64,000 bases of DNA from Henckelia pumila. Taxonomy: Eukaryota > Streptophyta > Magnoliopsida > Lamiales > Gesneriaceae. Under the pieces are notes generated by a model, which ran no database searches, had not been told where the DNA came from, and saw only the letters and a list, made by a program, of their open reading frames with translations. The stretch covers positions 157,411,361 through 157,475,360 of the forward strand of contig NC_133122.1 of the NCBI RefSeq assembly GCF_033568475.1, read 5' to 3'. Position numbers and translations under genes: made by a program. Positions 1 through 12,430 of this stretch are shown here, one piece after another (the first letter of the stretch is position 1; the number at the start of each line of letters is the position of its first letter).

Positions 1-191
1 ATGTTTACTGTTTAAGGTTTTGATTTGGTTGTATCACTACAGATTTTAAGCCTGGATTTTATTACTAAGCTGATATGTAAATTATGGTTTTGTTTCCGCA
101 CGTTTTACTCTGTTAAGTTATTTTGCTGTATTAAGTTTAATGCATGCTATTAGTTGCCAGTTAGTAGGTGATACCATGCAGGGTAACTACA
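1..191 (+). repeat. LTR end of chromovirus family A, solo or cut by the window edge
   Basis: Positions 1-191 are the reverse complement of the LTR starts at 6476 and 12431, sharing the blocks around the GTTTCCGCACGTTTTAC motif. The copy ends CTACA at 191. The sequence that follows does not match the internal region next to the other copies, so this is probably a solo or 3' LTR whose beginning lies outside the window. Confidence 0.75.
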
Positions 192-1118
192 TATCCTGTT
201 GGCTGAGATGGTCGAGAGTTAGAGTTTTCGGAGAAAACTGTTAGTAAACTTTTATATGGGGTCTGGTAGCCTGGTTTTTAGAAGAGTTTGGGAACAAAAT
301 CATATTAGGATTCTGATATTAGAATTTCATGAGGATTATGACTTCACATTCTATTATAAAATTACCTCACAATGCCAAAATCCAAGTAATCTGTGGAGAT
401 TCGGGTGACCGAATTATACTTAATAGTCCAGAAACAAACTTCGTGGATAACATTATTATATGCATGACAAAGAAAAGTGAGTGGCATCAGGGTTTTCCAG
501 ACAAAGATACTCCAGCGCTCAAGTTAGTATTTTCCCAATACATGTTCTAGAGAACCAGAAAACGTGACTATAGAGAGAAAACTTTAACAATGATGTGACT
601 TGAGTTATTTATAGATATTCGGAGAGTGTTATTAGCTTGAGCCTCTTATGATATTTTTTTTAAAAAACCCATGTACATTTCCTCTGTTCTGTGCTCTTGA
701 ACTCTTGATTCTCTTGTGCCTTTAGTTTAAGTATAGGTCGTCAATTCAATCTATCTTGATGGGATTTTTGCTTCTGTTGAGTATTATAGAAGGGATTTTT
801 CTAGTAGGTAGCGACAAGAGGCTACATCGATAGCGAATAAAATTCTGTTACGAGTAAGTGGAGAAGAAATATCTCAATAGATTCTTATCTCATTCCATTC
901 AAGTGGCTCAACCAGTAACCAATGGAGAAAACTAAAAAATCCATGGTTTCCTTGTGGAACCCTATTTCGCCCAAGTTGTTTCGGAACTGGAAAAAGGAAG
1001 TGGTTTTTCGCACAGCTTGCTCATAGAAATATATGTGCCTTGATAGATTGTCCCAATAAATAATCATTAAATAATATTAGACATTTGAGTCTGAGAGATA
1101 GTCGAATTGGATCATAAC
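192..1118. other. Unassigned stretch with no recognised gene
   Basis: I see no recognisable protein domain, RNA gene or terminal repeat. Short open frames (329-550 plus, 885-1067 minus) have no motif I know and no splice or promoter context. It may be old flanking DNA or an unrecognised repeat between two LTRs. Confidence 0.3.
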
Positions 1119-1170
1119 TGTAACACCCCAAAATTTTATTTGGATGTTTAGTTAAATTAGATGTGATGAA

Positions 1171-1219
<49 letters not shown>

Positions 1220-2053
1220 GTAATAACAATAACAACAACAACAAAAACAACACTATTCAATAAAATATATAAAATCTATAAAATATGTCAAAAAGTAATA
1301 AATTTTTTTAAAAAATTAGATATATTAATTTAAAATGTTATTTAGGTAATAAAAATAAAAAATCGTATAAAAGTACGACACTTGGCTAAACAAGTGTCAA
1401 AAATTAGAAACTAATCCAAGACACTTGTCCAGGCTTGGTGGGCCGTCTCCTCCTATAAATATGCCTCATTCCAAGACTTTTTAATCAAAAAAATTGGTCC
1501 ACTTTTCGTGAGGTGTGGAGCACGAAGTAGAAGGTTGAAATTAAGGTGAAAAATAAGAAAAAAATAAGAAAAATACCAAAGCTTGTCAAAACATTCTCAA
1601 ATTTGTTTACAATAACCCTTTCCTACCTAAAAACCATGGTGTCCTTGAGGTGTAACGAAATCATGATACATCACTTCAAAAAATTCAAGTTCGTGAAGAA
1701 ACATTTCTCGAAAAATTCAAGAAAACAGTTTCAAGGTATCTAGTTCATACTTGTTTTTCTCATCCTTATTGACTGGATTTTATTATGATCACAACATAAA
1801 AGTTGTTCAAAATATTTTATAATTTATAAATATGTCGGCCGATTGTTCTTTTGATCTACGGAAAGGTTGTTTTTAATGACCTAATAAAGCTTGATCACCA
1901 TCCTAGTTTTTCAAATTTTGGCATTTTTCGTTGGGAATCTTAAAAGTGCTCATCATAACAGTTGTAGAACATCCAAAAATATACCTACCTGAAAATCATG
2001 GCCATGACAACGACCTCACTTTCTGTCGCACTAGCGCGTGTATCTAAAAATAC
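1119..2053 (+). repeat. Start of a plus-strand Ty3/gypsy-type LTR
   Basis: The segment opens TGTAACACCCC, the usual start of plant Tekay/Del-type LTRs, and has a TATA-like CTATAAATA at about 1453-1461 where a U3 promoter would lie. The GC-rich block 2679-3054 probably continues the same LTR beyond a fragment of another LTR family. The far end is not resolved. Confidence 0.45.
1173..1219. repeat. AAT trinucleotide microsatellite
   Basis: About 15 nearly perfect AAT units followed by degenerate AAC/AAT units, lying just inside the LTR start at 1119. Confidence 0.95.
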
Positions 2054-2678
2054 ACCTACCCGTAGCCGCCGCCTCTGTCTGCCGTCTGGAACTTTTGAAC
2101 CCTCAAAAATATGATATATCTTCTATTTATATGGTCCGAAACCCATACCAATTAATTTCCTTCCAACACAAGGACTTTTCGGAACAGTCTAACACTGGAA
2201 CCCGCCCGCGCGCCTGGAAGAAGTCTCGCGCGCGTGCACAACAAAAAAACAGATTTCTGGAACTCTGATTCGCGCACGGGCGAGCTCAAATCTCGCTCGT
2301 GCGCCTCACATTTTCTGATCCGAGCGACAATTTTGAAAAATTCATATCTGGAGTTCTAGCTGTCGGATCGAGCTAAAATTTATACAAAAGCTTCAAAACA
2401 TCTTGAACTCTATTCAAAACGATGGAGATTGGATTTGGATATTTTTAAAATTAAATTTGAATTTTTGAACAAAGCTGCTCCGTAATTCACTCTTTAAAAA
2501 TCCATTTTCCTACAAAATCAACCCGAGGAGTGAAATACACAAGCATGCACTAAAACACATAAAAACACTTAAAAACAATATGAATGCACACAAAATAGAC
2601 ATAAACCTATCTCGAAATAATGCACACAAAATAGACATAAACCTATCACAAAATAATGCACACAAAATGCACTTATCA
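2054..2678 (-). repeat. Fragment of LTR family C
   Basis: It is collinear with the solo LTR at 44243-45585 over that copy's last 600 bases. Both share an 'accctcaaaaatatg' block, a GC-rich CGCGCG cluster, 'gagcgac' and the terminal ACTTATCA. The other end of the LTR is missing. Near 2580-2660 the copy carries an extra unit of the 'cacacaaaatagacataaacct' repeat. Confidence 0.75.
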
Positions 2679-3054
2679 GGTGTCCAGCTTGTTGACCTAC
2701 GTCTAGCAGCAGGTTTGAGGGTCCCTAGGGGCTGGTGGGACTGCTGGTTAGAGGCTGGAACGAAGGGTATCAGATTGGGTTCAAGGGAAGAGGATGATTG
2801 CTCATGGTTTTGGGTTTTGGGATGATGGTGTCGGCTGGCCCATGCATGGCCATGTACCAGCCGACCAGCGGCTAGGTTAGGACTGGAAGGACCCTGGGAA
2901 GGTCCTGCCGATGGCGGTCCGGCCGGCCATGGCCGGAGCAAGGCGGCGGCAGCCCTTGAAGGACTGCTGCACGCTCCCGAGAGAGGTGTAGGGGGAAGGG
3001 TTCGGGCTGGGGGTATGGGGTCGGGCTGGGCCAGGGCTGGGGTTTGGGTCGGGT
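2679..3054 (+). repeat. GC-rich LTR segment
   Basis: The block runs in the opposite sense to a related block of the family D LTR near 47880-47950 ('cctagggaccct' and 'ctagacgt' occur in both on opposite strands). It is probably the downstream part of the LTR that starts at 1119. It ends at 3054, where another LTR begins. Confidence 0.4.
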
Positions 3055-3522
3055 TGAGACAAACCTAACTCTCTAAAAGTAAATAATAAATAAAAAACTT
3101 CGGAATTTTTCGAAACATTTTGCCATGACTCGTTTAAAACTATTAAAAAGCCAACATATCACACTCAACAGTTCAAACAAATGAAATAAACACCTGATAA
3201 AAAAGTTCAAATACGATAATCATAGGATCCAAAAGTGGAGTAAATCCCACACAGTTTCGGAATAATAACATGTTAAGTTTACATGCCAAAAATTCTAAAG
3301 CAGGGAAAACACATCCTGGAAATGACTGACAATGTATGAAAATATTTCAACTCATAAATAAAAAGGGCAACATCAGAGTTCTGCCAAAAGCTAAAAGCAC
3401 GTCGTTCAAGAGCCTGCACCACCGGTGACCTCGCCCTCGGGATCCTACCCCTCAGCCTCAATGTAATAGTCATCACCTGAAAACAATAAGTGTAGTGAAT
3501 CTAAAGGACTCAGTAAGAATAT

Positions 3523-3534
3523 GGGGGGGGGGGG
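3523..3534. repeat. Poly-G tract
   Basis: A run of about twelve G in the LTR at 3055-5786. Its length may be uncertain in the assembly. Confidence 0.8.
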
Positions 3535-3829
3535 ATAACGAGTACTACATAAATACAAGCACATGCAGATTTAAAATAGCTAATACTTAAAGTACTATTA
3601 TGCCCTTAACTTTAAATGGAAGATTTCTGACAATAATGAGTTCATGCCATAACGTATGCATGGCTAAGTCGAATATAAACAACGTAAATGAATAACTGTA
3701 CTGAAACATAACAAAAAAGTTTTGGTGAACCTAGATCCTTGAATTGTGACTCTATGATTTCGATCATGATCATGACTGCAGTGCACTATGCCGAAAGGAA
3801 GTCAGGATATCTCTCAACTCGTTTTAACC

Positions 3830-4005
3830 TGTGGGTGGTAAGGGAAAACAAGATTTCTCTCGACTTGTCCAAACCCATAAATTTGGTAAGGGAAGCTAAG
3901 ACGTCTCCTAAATCATCCAAACACATGAATATTTTTATAAGGGAAGCTAAGACGTCTCTTAACTCGTCCAAACACGTGATAAATGTAGTCACAATCATCT
4001 CACCT
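3830..4005. repeat. Tandem repeat of about 60-65 bp inside an LTR
   Basis: Three imperfect units share the words 'taagggaagctaagacgtct' and 'tcgtccaaaca'. The first unit is the most diverged. They lie within the LTR at 3055-5786. Confidence 0.7.
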
Positions 4006-5786
4006 CGTTCATAAAATATTTTCTTTCCTTCATGAATATGAGACTTAGCATGCATATGTAAGTATGACGTACATGTAAATATTTGAACTGTAATCATGTA
4101 AATGATTCACACATGGATAATCGGGATGGTGATTTAGGAGACAAACCATAGGATGGAAATTTAACCCACAACTTGCACTTAAGACAAAGTCAAGCGGTTC
4201 GCCCATAAAATTTGTAACTTGTTTGATTCTTATTCAAAAAGGATTCCGCTTGAAACCACGACTTCATTAAACTTAGAACTAAGTAGATAAATCATCCTCA
4301 GAATTTATTTCCTAAAAAACCATGTTATAAAAATCCCATTTCCGGACAGCCCCTCCTAAAATTTCAAAATTCTGCACCCTTCCTTTATATGTATAGAACT
4401 CGACCGAATCTTAACCAAATTAATTCTCGCTTTCACCGACTTATTCCTAACATCTTGGCCTAATTCCAGACCTGAACCCATGGCCAAATTCTTATTTTAG
4501 CCTAACCTTAGCCCTATGTTTCTGGACAGCCCCAGCAGTTCCAGAAATTCTGCTCATGCCATCCTCTTTATACCCAATCAAAAACTTATTTATTTGTCTC
4601 TCAACCCCAAGCCAATATCTTAGTATCAAAACCAACATTTAAGCTCACCCAAAACTCTCTCGAAACTTACCACAACCAGCTCAAATTCAACTCCACAAGG
4701 CAACCAAAAAACCAAGCCCCTAACTCTAGGCAAATTCGAATTTTCCTCCAAACCAACTCACAATCTAACTTCAACTCATCCTAACACTACCATGTGAACT
4801 ACATATAACCCATGGTAGTTCCCTAATTCACCATCCAAATCCACACACAAGCATACAATATTTTTCAAAACACCACTATGCATTCATTTCTGAAAAAAAA
4901 TCGAAAGAACCCCATATCATAACCAATCTGAAATTTTCGAATTCAACAAGGCTATCATGACAACATCTTTTAAATGCATAACATTAATCGTTCCTCACAA
5001 GCAAGGCTTTTAAAAAAAATCGCAGGAACTAATCAGCATGTAAGAACCAAAACTTGCACAGAATTTCAAAGGAAAACAGGGCATGGATTTTTCAAAAAGA
5101 AGACAATGATATGCATACACACTACAACACAATACATATTAAGCTATAGGGCCAAAGGAACCACATTCTTGCCTAAACCAGTGAAGCCAATGAGTAAGGG
5201 CTCGAAATGAGCTAAAAGTCGAGCCAAGAAAACTGAGACAGCCCGCACAGCTCGAGCTGGGGATGAGTTGCATCACAGCTGACGGCTGGCCTGAGCAGCG
5301 GGTGGAGGTCGACGACGAAATTGCTTGGAGAAGAGATGAAGATGACAACCCTTGGTGCTAGGAGAGAAAATGAGGGGAGTCGTGTGAGGTGTGTGATTTT
5401 GAGCATGAATGAGAGTGTGAGAAATGGTGGAGGCTAGGGTTAAATCCTTAAGTCTAAGTGTGTAAGTTTGGGTGTAAAAGTGTTACCCAACAATCAAGAG
5501 TGCTACACCATAATAGTAATTAGGACTATAAATTAAATTGCACTAGATAAAAATACAAGCTTGAAAATCCTAACTTAAAATATTAAATTTGATTTTACTA
5601 GTCCGGGAATTAAAATGCTAATTTTTTTCGCAAAAGTTAAAAATATTAAATTCTAATGCGCGGGAAAAAAATATAATATTTAGCCAATCAACACATAAAA
5701 TTAAAATAATAATAAAAAAATAAAATCATAAATATTAAATACTAATTTAGGCATGAAAATCAAATTAAGAAATTCTAGGCGTCACA

Positions 5787-5804
5787 ATTCCTCCCTCCCT
5801 AATA
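5787..5804 (-). other. Polypurine tract of the chromovirus at 3055-6475
   Basis: Read on the minus strand this is a purine run (AGGGAGGGAGGAAT) immediately before the LTR start TGTGACGCC. This is the plus-strand primer position of an LTR retrotransposon. Confidence 0.75.
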
Positions 5805-5823
5805 TGGAATTTCTTCCTCAAAA

Positions 5824-6475
5824 TTAAGACTTACCAAAGAGTTCTGGATAACGAGTCCTAATATCTGCCTCTGCTTCCCAAGTGGCCTCTTCCTCTGAAT
5901 GATTCTGCCATCTCACCTTGATCATAGGAATCGACTTGTTACAAAGTTTCCTCTCATGTCTATCCAAAATCTGGATGGGCCTCTCCTCATATGTCATGTG
6001 AGGATATAACTGAAGAGGTTCCATGCTAAGCACATGGGACGGATTCGAGACGTATTTCCTCAGCATCGATACATGGAAGACGTTATGAACTCCATCAAGG
6101 TTAGGCGGCAAGGCCACCCTATAAGCCAATGCCCCTACCCTGTACAATATCTCGAAGGGTCCTATGAACCTTGGTGCTAATTTTCCTTTCTTCCCGAATC
6201 TCATTACACCCTTCATAGGTGCTACTCGGACAAAGACATGATCTCCCACCGAGAACTCCAAGTCTCTCCTCCTATGGTCAGCATAACTCTTCTGCCTGCT
6301 CCGTACAGTCCTCATCCTATCGCGGATCTTGGCTACAACCTTGGCAGTCTGCTGAACAATCTCGGGTCCCAACTCTGACTTCTCACCAATCTCGGTCCAT
6401 AATACCGGTGATCTACACGGTCTCCCATAGAGTGCCTCGTAAGGCTCCATATCAATGGTGGTCTGATAGCTGTTA
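5824..6475 (-). pseudogene. Integrase C-terminus and chromodomain of a chromovirus, truncated
   Basis: This is the last ~210 residues of a Ty3/gypsy polyprotein. It holds the end of the integrase core (EALYGRPCRSPVLW), the GPY/F-type module (GPFEILYRVGALAYRV), the linker [18 protein letters not shown] and a C-terminal chromodomain ([18 protein letters not shown]) ending PELFGKS. The frame is open throughout. It stops at 6475 because the family A element begins at 6476, so the upstream gag, protease, RT and integrase are missing. The sequence closely parallels the Del/Tekay-type pol at 48886-51483. Confidence 0.85.
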
Positions 6476-7741
6476 TGTTGTGACCCTGTATGGAATCATC
6501 TACTAACTGGCAATTAATAGCATGCATTAAACTTAATACAACAAAATACTTAACAGAGTAAAACGTGCGGAAACATAATCCATAAATTACATATCAGCTT
6601 AGTAAAATATATTCAGGCTTAATACTGTAGTGATACAACCATATCGAAAAACTTAAAAGTAAACATTATACAGCTATATCGAATTCTGCTGTATAATTAA
6701 CTCCTCAAGGCTCCTGCTCCCTAGTCCTGCCTTGAACTACCAGCTCCGTCCATCCGGCGACCTGCCCCGTGGAATAGGTTGTCCAAGATAACAAATAGGA
6801 CGTGAGTGGTAACGCCCAGTACATAAACATGAGTAAACATATGTATATAATTGATGCAACATGATGACTGGTAAATGGTCATCTGAAAAGTCATGCTCAG
6901 TACCGGTGCCACATGAGTGCTGCCACCGCACGGATCAACCTCTGGGTGCAACCACACTCGTCTAGTACACCAGAGTAGTCAGACATACATGTCCCCGCCG
7001 TCGCGGTACTCTCAATGACAGACTATCGAGTATAGAGCTGAGCGGCTCTATAATCAGGTATAACAAGGTATAGGCTCAACGTGTATATGCACATGACATA
7101 TGAATATGGAAAACGGTAAATCATATATCATGCCATATAATAATGCCAAATAAATGCAACATATAAACATGTATACTCGCTGGCAATCTCAGTCAATGTG
7201 TACGTACCTCTAGGCTAGTTCAAGTATAGTAGATCCTAGGTTCCAAGCCTTCGTCCGTAGATAGCCCTTTGGAGTCGCTAGTCCCGGATGACTATAACCA
7301 CACCTTGGTTATTCCAGAACCTCTATTATAACCGATAGGGCCCTCAAGTGTATAACTCACACTGTATAACTGATCGAAGAAGGAAACTTGGAATTCGTAT
7401 TTGAAAATGAACTCCAAAGACCCCTATTTATAGCCAAAATTTCCGGAAACGAACGTTGCGTCCGTTCGGGTTCGTTGCGTCCGTTCCTGCATGTTTGATA
7501 CTTGTCAAAACTCGTAGCTTAGTCATCAAGCCGCCTCATGCCTGTATGTATCTCAAGGAACGTTGCGTCCGTTGAGGAACGTTGCGTCCATTCTGCCCCT
7601 CCATCGTTGCGTCCGACGGCCAACGAAAGCTCTGTTCGTCAAATCATCTTTTAAGTTGATTAAGCCCTAAAATTGGTTAATTACTAACCCTTAATCATGT
7701 TTAACATATTATTATCTTAAAATGGGTTTTGGGTTACTACA
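6476..7741 (-). repeat. 3' LTR of chromovirus A
   Basis: It is bounded by TG and CA (plus strand TGTTGTGACC ... GGGTTACTACA) and flanked by a purine tract on the internal side. Its first ~675 bases match 12431-13153, and its start matches the inverted copy at 1-191. It carries five copies of an 11-bp motif at 7454-7615. Confidence 0.85.
7454..7615. repeat. Five dispersed copies of CGTTGCGTCCG
   Basis: Copies start at 7454, 7473, 7561, 7580 (last base A) and 7605, in two clusters. They lie 120-290 nt from the LTR start in the element's own direction, so within U3 or near the transcription start. Confidence 0.9.
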
Positions 7742-7758
7742 TTCTCCCCACCTTTAGA
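7742..7758 (-). other. Polypurine tract of chromovirus A
   Basis: The minus-strand run AAAGGTGGGGAGAA directly precedes the LTR start TGTAGTAACCC. Confidence 0.8.
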
Positions 7759-7861
7759 CATTTCGTCCGCGAAATAAAATCTAAAGACAAATCAAGATAA
7801 CAATATGAAACATCAAACCATGTTTTATTACAACAACTGTAATTACACCTTTACATGGTAA

Positions 7862-10760
7862 TCAAAAGTACAAGGCAAACAACTCAGGATATTCTACTCG
7901 CATATGGCTCTCGGTTTCCCAAGTTGCCTCCTCAACGCCTCGGCGCTGCCACTGTACCATCACAAATGGTATAGTCTTGTTCCGAAGAACTTTCTCCTTC
8001 CTGTCTAGGATATGGAGTGGTCGTTCAACATACGATAGATCTGACTTTAGCAGAACATCAGTAGACTGAATCACATGTGATTCATCATCTATATACTATC
8101 GAAGTAACGACACATGAAAAACATTATGTATACTGGAAAGAGATGGCGGTAACGCCAAACGATAAGCAACATCTCCAATCTTCTCCAGTTTCTGGAAAGG
8201 CCCAATAAAACGAGGTGATAACTTGTCTTTCACACCGAATCTCATCACCTTCCTGAAAGGTGATACTCGTAGAAACACATATTCACCGGGCTAAAACTGA
8301 AGTGGCCTACGGTGAATATTAGCATAACTTTCTTGCCGATCTTGAGTAATTTTGATCCTTTGTTTGATCAAATCTACCTTGTCTACAATCTGCTGCACCA
8401 ACTCAGGACCTTCGACTTGTCGTTCCCCGACTTCATCCCAGAATAATGGAGTACGACACCATCGACCATACAATGCCTCGAAAGGTGCCATATCAATACT
8501 ACGATGATAACTGTTATAGTTGGCAAATTCGATCAAAGGTAACTGATCCTGCCAAGATAAGCCAAAGACCATGACAGAAGAACGTAGCATATCTTCCAAC
8601 GTATGAACATCCGCTCTGACTGCCCGTTAGTCTCCGGATGATATGCAGTGCTTAAACTCAGAGTGTTACCCAACGCCTGCTGAAAACTACCCCAAAAACG
8701 TGAGGTAAATCGCGGGTCTCTATCACTAACTATGCTCACTGGAATCCCATGTAATCGCACTATCTCCTGGATGTATAAGCGTGTCATGCGATCATAAGAA
8801 TATTCTCAGTTGTAAGGAATGAAATGTGCTGATTTTGTCAAACGGTCAACAACGACCCAGATAGCATCACACTGACGTGAAGTCATAGGCAAGTGGGTGA
8901 CGAAATCCATAGTCACGTGCTCCCACTTCCATTCGGGAATCTCAAGATTCTGCAGTAATCCACCTGGTCGTCGGTGTTCAGCCTTGACCTGTTGACAAAC
9001 CAAACATCTCGAAAAAAATTGATATACACTCCGCTTCATCCCTTTCCACCAGAATCTGGTTCGCAAGTCCTTATACATTTTCATACTTCCAGGATTAACT
9101 GACAATTGACTCCTGTGAGATTGAGAAAGAATATCATTCCTGAGCTCCGCAACATCAGGCACAACCACTCGATTTGATAAGCATAATAAACCATCTGCCT
9201 GATAATGGAATCCAGATGTATTAAATTCATTGGCTAATTGTGCCAAATGCTGAGTCTTAACATCAGATATCTGAGCGTCTCTAATCCGAGAATACAAAGC
9301 TGGCTCAGATAATATAGTATACAAACGAATCCCATTTCTTTCTTTCTTGTGCTTGAGTGTAAAACTCAATGACCAATACTCCTGAACCATATGAGATATT
9401 TCACTAGTCTGAAGTGCAGAAAGTCTCACCTGCCGACTCAAGGCATCAGCAGTAAGATTCGCAGAACCTGGATGATATTTGATTTCACAATCATAATCCT
9501 TCAGAAGATCCATCCAACGTCTCTGTCGCATATTAAACTCCGCCTGAGTGAATAAATACTTCAAACTCTTGTGATTCGTGAATATCTCAAATTTCTCTCC
9601 ATAAAGATAATGTCTCCAAATCTTGAGCGCAAATACAATGGCGGCTAACTCGAGATCATGTACTGGATAATTATTCGCATGCGTCTTAAACTGTCGAGAT
9701 GCATAGGCAATAACATGTCCATTTTGTGTCAAAACACAACCTAAACCCTGACCAGAGGCATCAGTATAGACAACATAACCTCCCGATCCAGAAGGTAGAG
9801 CTAGCACAGGTGCAGTAGTAAGACTTCTACGCAGCTCGTGAAATGACTCCTCACAATCCGAGGACCAAATAAAGCCAACATCTTTCCATTTAAGCTGTGT
9901 CAAAGGCCTGGCCAACTGTGCAAAATTCTCGATGAACCGACGGTAATAACCCGCTAGACCCAAGAAACTACGAATCTCAACAACCGTCATCGAACGATAC
10001 CAGTTCAGCACTGCCTCTATCTTACTTGGATCAACAGATATTCCTTCACTAGAAATCACATGACCGAGAAACACTACCCGATCAAGCCAGAATTCACACT
10101 TGCTCAATTTCGCATACAGCTGCTTATCTCGTAACGTCTGCAAAACAATTCTCAGATGTTGTGCATGCTCATCCTTTTCATGAGAATAGACAAGAATATC
10201 ATCAATGAAGACGATGACAAATCTATCCATATATTCTCAAAATACCTGATTCATCAGATTCATAAAGACTGCCGGTGCATTCGTCAAACCGAATGGCATC
10301 ACTAAAAATTCAAAATGCCCGTATCTGGTCTTGAAAGCAGTCGTAGAAATATCTGAGTCTCGTACCCGCATCTGGTGGTATCCAGATCTCAGATCTATTT
10401 TAGAGTAGACAGAAGTACCATTTAATTGATCAAACAGATCATCAATTCGTGGCAAAGGATACTTATTCTTGATGGTGACACGATTCAGCTGCCTGTAATC
10501 AATACATAACCGCATCGATCCATCATTTTTCTTGACAAATAACACAGGTGCTCCCCATGGAGAAACACTCGGATGAATATATCCCTTATCAATTAGATCC
10601 TGCAACTGCTGTTTCAATTCCCTCATCTCTGATGGTGCCAGACGATAGGGTGCTTGGGATATAGGCGTAGTTCCTGGTACTAGATCAATACCAAATTCAA
10701 CCTCTCAAACCGGAGGAAAACCAGTAATCTCATCAGGGAATACATCAAAAAACTCGCTGA
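7862..10760 (-). pseudogene. Chromovirus A pol: RT, RNase H, integrase, chromodomain (decayed)
   Basis: In coding order I see the RT start ([16 protein letters not shown]), RT motifs [33 protein letters not shown] and FIDDILVYS, RNase H ([12 protein letters not shown]), the integrase zinc region ([12 protein letters not shown] ... [11 protein letters not shown]), the core ([22 protein letters not shown]), the GPF module and a chromodomain (VMVQWQRRGVEEATWE). Stops break the frame, including TGA at 10705-10707, 10237-10239 and 8806-8808, TAG codons near 8290 and 8090, and a frameshift near 8600 after NGQSERM. It cannot make a full polyprotein. Confidence 0.9.
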
Positions 10761-10770
10761 CAACCGGTAA

Positions 10771-11328
10771 CTAATCGATACCCGGACTACTCGTGAACAT
10801 ATCAACTGCATAGATGAGGTAGCCCTCCCCACCTGTTTCTAAGACATGACATGCCTTCAGAGCCGATACAAGTGGCATTGGAGGTCGCGCACTCTCACCA
10901 TAAAAGTACCAGCTATCACCCTCATCCGGATGAAACTGTACCAGACATTGATAAAAATCCACAGTAGCGTGATACAAAGTCAGCATATCTATTCCCAAAA
11001 TACAATCAAAATATGTCATCGCTAATATCATCAGATTAGCCGATAACACATTACCCTCAAACTCTAGAAGGCAACCCATCACTAGATGCTTAGTTACTAC
11101 CTCCTTCTCCAGCAGAGTAGATACAACTAAATGCATATCTAATGATAAATAAGGTAATCTATGTCTCTTAACAAATCGACTAGAAATAAAGGAATGCGAT
11201 GCTCCAGTATCAATTAAAACAAGTGCAGAAATATCACATAACAAAAAGGTACCTGCCAACATGCGATCGCTTCCCTCAGTAGCCTGATCCTGAGACAGAG
11301 CAAACACCTGCCCTTGAGTCTGTGGACA
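10771..11328 (-). pseudogene. Chromovirus A protease region
   Basis: The aspartic protease signature is clear (LIDTGASHSFIS), followed by the second conserved stretch CILGIDML. The frame is closed by a TAG just upstream of CPQTQGQVFAL, separating it from gag, and by a TAG after SSPGID downstream. Whether the upstream TAG was ever a readthrough site cannot be told. The number of other stops in this element favours decay. Confidence 0.8.
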
Positions 11329-12402
11329 CTAACCAGAAGAACTCTGTGGTGTTGGCTGCTGACATGGAAAAGTAGAAGCCTGAGATCCAACCTGTGATCC
11401 CGATCCACTAGCAGAACCCATGCGCTGAGGACAATCTCTCCGCAGATGTCCCTGCTCACCACAAATATAACAAGCACCACTAGCCTTCCGACACGAAGCT
11501 GCAGGATAATTTCCACCACAGTGGCTGCAAAATTCCTCCTCCTTCTTCTTCTTCTTCTTCTTCTTCTTCCTGAAACGGAAAGTACCTCGTGAACCACGAG
11601 AACCAGACAAAGTAGTAGGAGTAGAAGAAGACATAGGTCCAGATTGCACAACAGATTGAGCCCTAGGCCCAAGAGATCCACTAGGTTGTCCTGGCATCAT
11701 CAATAGTGACCGCCTATTGCTGTTCTCCACTTGACGGCAACGGTTCACCAAAGTCTCATAAGATGTCGGATCATCACAGACGACAACTTGTGAGTAGATA
11801 TCTTGATTCAAGCCTTGCAGAAAGATATCATACTTTGATGCATCACTGTCACTGATATGAGGACTGAAAGGTAGCAGATCAAGAAATCGTTGCTGATATT
11901 GATCAATAGTCATTGATCCTTGCCTCAGAGTCAGCAATTCCATTGATCGTGCTTGACGAACAGCTGGAGGAAAATACAATTTCTGAAACTGCTGACAGAA
12001 ATCCCATCAAGTCACCTGTCCTCTCTCAGTACATGCTTGAGTAGCCTTGGCATCCCACCATAAGCATGCTCGATCCTCTAGAGCGAATTCTAGAACTTCC
12101 AGTTTCTGCTCCTCAGTGAAATCGAAAGCTCGAAACGCACTCTCGAGTTTAGACATCCAGCCTCTTGCCTGTTCAGGATTCTCACCTCCCAACAAGGGTT
12201 TCGGTCCTACTTGCATGAACTTATTGATAGAGTAGCGACGTCTACCCTCATGAGGACGATGTCGATCATCCTGATGGCGATGGTGACGATGATGATGAAC
12301 ACCTCCCTGGCCAACACTACCGTGACTCTCGTCAGCCATATCCTGAAAATAATTGCACATTAAAATCTCAAATGCGCAATAATTACTTAGAGTAAATCCC
12401 AA
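11329..12402 (-). pseudogene. Chromovirus A gag with zinc knuckle, one nonsense codon
   Basis: The gag frame starts near 12340 (MADESHGSVG or a little upstream), with a His/Arg-rich N-terminus and the retrotransposon gag core (FMQVGPKPLLGG ... RACLWWDA). A TGA at 12006-12008 interrupts it. The same frame continues as FCQQFQKLYFPPAVRQARS to a zinc region with one good CCHC knuckle (CYICGEQGHLRRDC) and a weaker upstream Cys/His cluster. A run of nine Lys and three Glu codons (CTT/CTC-type repeat, 11539-11572) is an expanded trinucleotide tract. Confidence 0.85.
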
Positions 12403-12430
12403 GTACTAATTCCCAAAATCTATGCATAAA

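Larger units (their letters stand above)
3055..5786 (-). repeat. 3' LTR of a minus-strand chromovirus
   Basis: The LTR starts TGAGACAAACCTAACTC, comparable to the family D LTR start (TGAAACGACCCTAACTC), and ends GTCACA next to a purine tract on the minus strand. At 2.73 kb it is close to the 2.9-kb family D LTR. The element's coding remnant follows at 5824-6475. Its 5' LTR is not in the window. Confidence 0.7.

Noticed and set aside
2510..3062. Proline/serine-rich open frames on both strands
   Set aside because: They fall in GC-rich LTR sequence with low-complexity translation and no conserved motif.
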